Positions 61,619 to 64,000 of a DNA stretch of 64,000 nucleotides are shown here, in pieces. A program made the translations under genes and the position numbers. Numbering within the stretch: the stretch's first letter is position 1; every line of letters begins with the position of its first letter. This DNA is from Steinernema hermaphroditum (Eukaryota > Nematoda > Chromadorea > Rhabditida > Steinernematidae). The stretch is from contig CM059625.1 in NCBI GenBank assembly GCA_030435675.1, forward strand, positions 1,302,001 through 1,366,000, given 5' to 3'. The notes beneath the pieces are model-generated. The model was not told the origin of the DNA, made no database searches, and saw only the letters and a list, made by a program, of their open reading frames with translations.

Positions 61619-62491
61619 CTGCAAAACGGCCGAATCAGTAAACTTCTGGATATTTCCTACTTCCTTCATGTCTTCTACGTAAATTTCCGTTCACTAAATG
61701 TGTTTTCCCCACTCGTCTAGTGTTCGTTTCCGTAATGGCCGACGTGCTTTATACGTGTTGCATTTTCCAATTTCTCTGGAAGCCACACAATTCTCATGTT
61801 TCATCGCTCCGGGTAACCGTTGGCGGCGGTGCTAACGACGTATGCGATTAGAACGCCTTACAAGGAGGGTTGCCCGATGAATCCCGACAATGGTGGCGAA
61901 ATTGAGAATGCATATTCGATTCCGTCTTTCGCGCTTGTCGGTTTCAGATTTGTTTGTTATTAATCCTTTAAATTCACGACGTATCGTCGCGTTTCTTTCG
62001 CAGCTTCGTCTTTTTGTTATAGGAATAAGTTCATTGAAGCATTGGGAAATTAACGAACCTTTCCTATGGTTTACGTGCAGTCCAAACAGAGATTATTCAC
62101 CGGAAACTAATGCGACGTTAGCTTCGTACCAGTGCATCATATCTGGCCAACACACCATATTCATCAACACTTACACGCGAGCAAATCACGGGATTTCAGG
62201 CATTTGAATTGATTCGCTAACGCCCGCCGAGTCTCTATAATCAACTCTCCCCTCTCGTCCTTTTCGACCGCGGTTAATTGCGTTTCGCACGGCCCGCCCG
62301 TGTTCCCAATTCCCGCTTTCGGTGTTGTGTTGGCACGCGCGCGTATCTGAGTGGGGCTGCCGAAATGCGAAACGACAAAACAGCTCAATTTTGCAGATAG
62401 CCACTGGAAGGGGGATTAGCTGAAATCGCGAGCAGCCGGCCGGCCTCTCTTCACCCAGCCTTCTTCCTGAACAAGCAGCTCCAGAGTCAGC
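61619..62491. other. promoter-like stretch upstream of the Pro-rich gene
   Basis: GC content rises between about 62210 and 62480, just before the ATG at 62492. There is no supported complete gene. Earlier exons of the minus-strand gene ending at 61537 should lie somewhere here or beyond. Confidence 0.35.
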
Positions 62492-63183
62492 ATGGTGCGG
62501 ATTCACACAGGTTCGGCGGAACCGGCCGCTGACCTTAACAAGGAGATGCCGTTGCCGGAGATTCCGATGGCTGTGACGGAGACCACGTTTCCACCAACGA
62601 CACCGCCACCTCCGCCTCCTCCACCCGTACCGACTACAAGTACAGCAGCGCCTGAGATTTTCACGTAAGTTGCCTAATAGGATCGTGGCAGGTGATTTCA
62701 TGTAGCAGAGAACCCTATAGAGCACATGGGCGACTTTCTCATTTTCAGATAAAAAAGCCGCAGTTGCTCATTGAGTTCCATGATTTTGACTCAGCTTTAT
62801 TCATTTCATCCCTTTGTAAAAAAATTAGATTAGTTTGCTAGCAGCGCGGCCCTCCAAAGAAGCGCTGAATAGGACGGTATTCCAGAAATGTGACGCATCA
62901 AGCTGTCATCCGCTATCTGATCCCCTCGTCTTTGGTCGGAAGCCGCTTTTTCTAATACCTCTTCTCCAGTTTCCGCTTTTCTTCGCTGGTGCAAAATCGG
63001 AAATCCCGATTTGCCGTCAATGGTCCGCTGTCCCCATTATCGCATTTGCTGAAGCCACATTGACGACTATCATAAGCGTTTCGCATTTCAGGACGACAAA
63101 AGAATCAATGAAAGATTACGTCGTCGATAAGGCCATCGATCTGAAGGACAAGGTCAAAGAAAAAGTGATGGCCCATACTGGAA
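62492..63183 (+). CDS. 5' part of a Pro-rich protein gene with amphipathic charged segment
   Basis: Two exons, 62492-62664 and 63092-63183, join in phase 2; the second ends in phase 1 at a good donor (ggaagtaagtg), so the gene continues. The first 57 residues run MVRIHTGSAEPAADLNKE, then ETTFPPTT and a run of eight prolines, then PTTSTAAPEIF. Exon 2 encodes a regular charged helix (KDYVVDKAIDLKDKVKEKV) of the kind that binds membranes or packs as a coiled coil. I found no following exon before the right edge with confidence. There is no signal peptide. The family is unknown. Confidence 0.55.
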
Positions 63184-64000
63184 GTAAGTGTTTACATTTG
63201 GACATACGTATTTTCGTAGTAATTATTTTCACAAGGACTTGTGCCTCCTACATGTTTTTTTCCGTTGAAAATTGTGAGTTTCATTGGAGAAATTGCGCTT
63301 TCCCTGATACGTAAATGTCAAGTTCAAATTGGTTTCTCATAATGTATAGCTTGAAGAAGACAGAAGCATTCAGTTATTTATGGCGCAGTAATAAATTCTG
63401 GCGTTTGGCTTATACGTCTATTTAATGAACTATATAAGAGGAAGCTCGCACAAAAACGATTAATATTCGATGGAAAAGAATAACTGAATACCACTAAATA
63501 CGATCACACTATAGCCGAAAAAGACGTTCGATCCTGCGATGCATCACTCGTTCACAGTCAAAATATGTGATGATCTCGCACAATAAATTATTACCACACC
63601 CTTGTCTCTTGAGCTTTTGCTAGCCCCACTTGCTTATGCCCAATCACGTAAACATCTTGTACGTATATATTGCATAAACTACAGGCGTACGCTGTGATCA
63701 ATTTTGTGTACTTTCAAGCTTGCTTTTTCATATATGTTACCTTAATTTTATTAAGTTTATTAATATTTTCGGTAAAACCACATTTTTAGTGGCAAAATGC
63801 AATCTTCTATTTTCGCGGATTGTGTACGCCATTTTTCACTAAAGTTCATCGGTTCTCCAGCGCCATTTGGCGCAAACAAGCCAAGGTTCAACATTCATTC
63901 TATTCTTCAATTTTCCATTCACATTCCGAGCCATGAAATGCAATTATCTATTTATGCAGCGGCAATTTATTCATTTCGTTATCGCCATTTCCGTACGACC
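63184..64000. other. right edge: intron or downstream sequence of the Pro-rich gene
   Basis: AT-rich, with several potential acceptors (for example catttttag near 63789) but no open segment I can join in phase. Probably a long intron running out of the window. Confidence 0.35.

Overview
This window is nuclear DNA of a nematode, most likely a rhabditid or strongylid (clade V). The evidence is: many introns of 38-50 nt ending in TTTCAG-type acceptors; eukaryotic tRNA genes with internal promoters; a clear MyoD/HLH-1 orthologue whose first exon resembles Caenorhabditis HLH-1; a CYP33-like P450; and an orthologue of Golgi apparatus protein 1 (GLG1). As I recall, hlh-1 and the GLG1 orthologue both lie on chromosome II of C. 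elegans, so the window probably comes from the matching linkage group. The species cannot be named from the sequence.

Layout, left to right. 0-8.7 kb: a tRNA-Pro and two adjacent paralogous genes for small CxxC...CxxC proteins in otherwise gene-poor DNA. 8.7-12.1 kb: a multi-exon gene for a large basic, Ser/Gln-rich, probably nuclear protein. 15.2-19.5 kb: three compact plus-strand genes, one 3'-partial acidic-tail protein, one Lys-rich small protein and one MADF-like protein. 20.8-26.5 kb: a same-strand metabolic cluster made of an M20 metallopeptidase, a second M20 peptidase with a signal peptide, and an adenylate-forming acyl-CoA/4-coumarate-CoA ligase-like enzyme starting only 202 nt after the second peptidase. 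30.6-35.8 kb: a complete 16-exon GLG1 orthologue. 36.5-37.4 kb: an intronless minus-strand gene. 38.9-42.8 kb: a P450 carrying an antisense tRNA-Ser in an intron. 46.4-48.3 kb: hlh-1 (MyoD), preceded by about 3.5 kb of apparently non-coding DNA holding three CAGCTG E-boxes. 48.8 kb: tRNA-Val. 49.1-53.4 kb: a ten-exon minus-strand gene for a secreted, probably GPI-anchored Cys-rich protein. 54.3-54.8 kb: a small two-exon minus-strand gene. 56.2-58.7 kb: a MATH-BTB protein with an acidic N-terminal region. 61.5 kb: the last exon of an unidentified minus-strand gene. 62.5 kb to the right edge: the 5' part of a Pro-rich protein gene.

Gene models were assembled by hand from reading frame, GT-AG sites and phase matching. 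Where phases did not close I say so (acyl-CoA ligase exon 3/4, MATH-BTB exon 2/3, Cys-rich gene exon 9). I saw no transposase, reverse transcriptase, CRISPR array or prokaryotic insert. The most interesting points are the M20/M20/acyl-CoA ligase cluster with its fungal-like M20 motifs, the tandem CxxC paralogues of unknown function, and a frame break at a dinucleotide repeat in the Cys-rich secreted protein gene.
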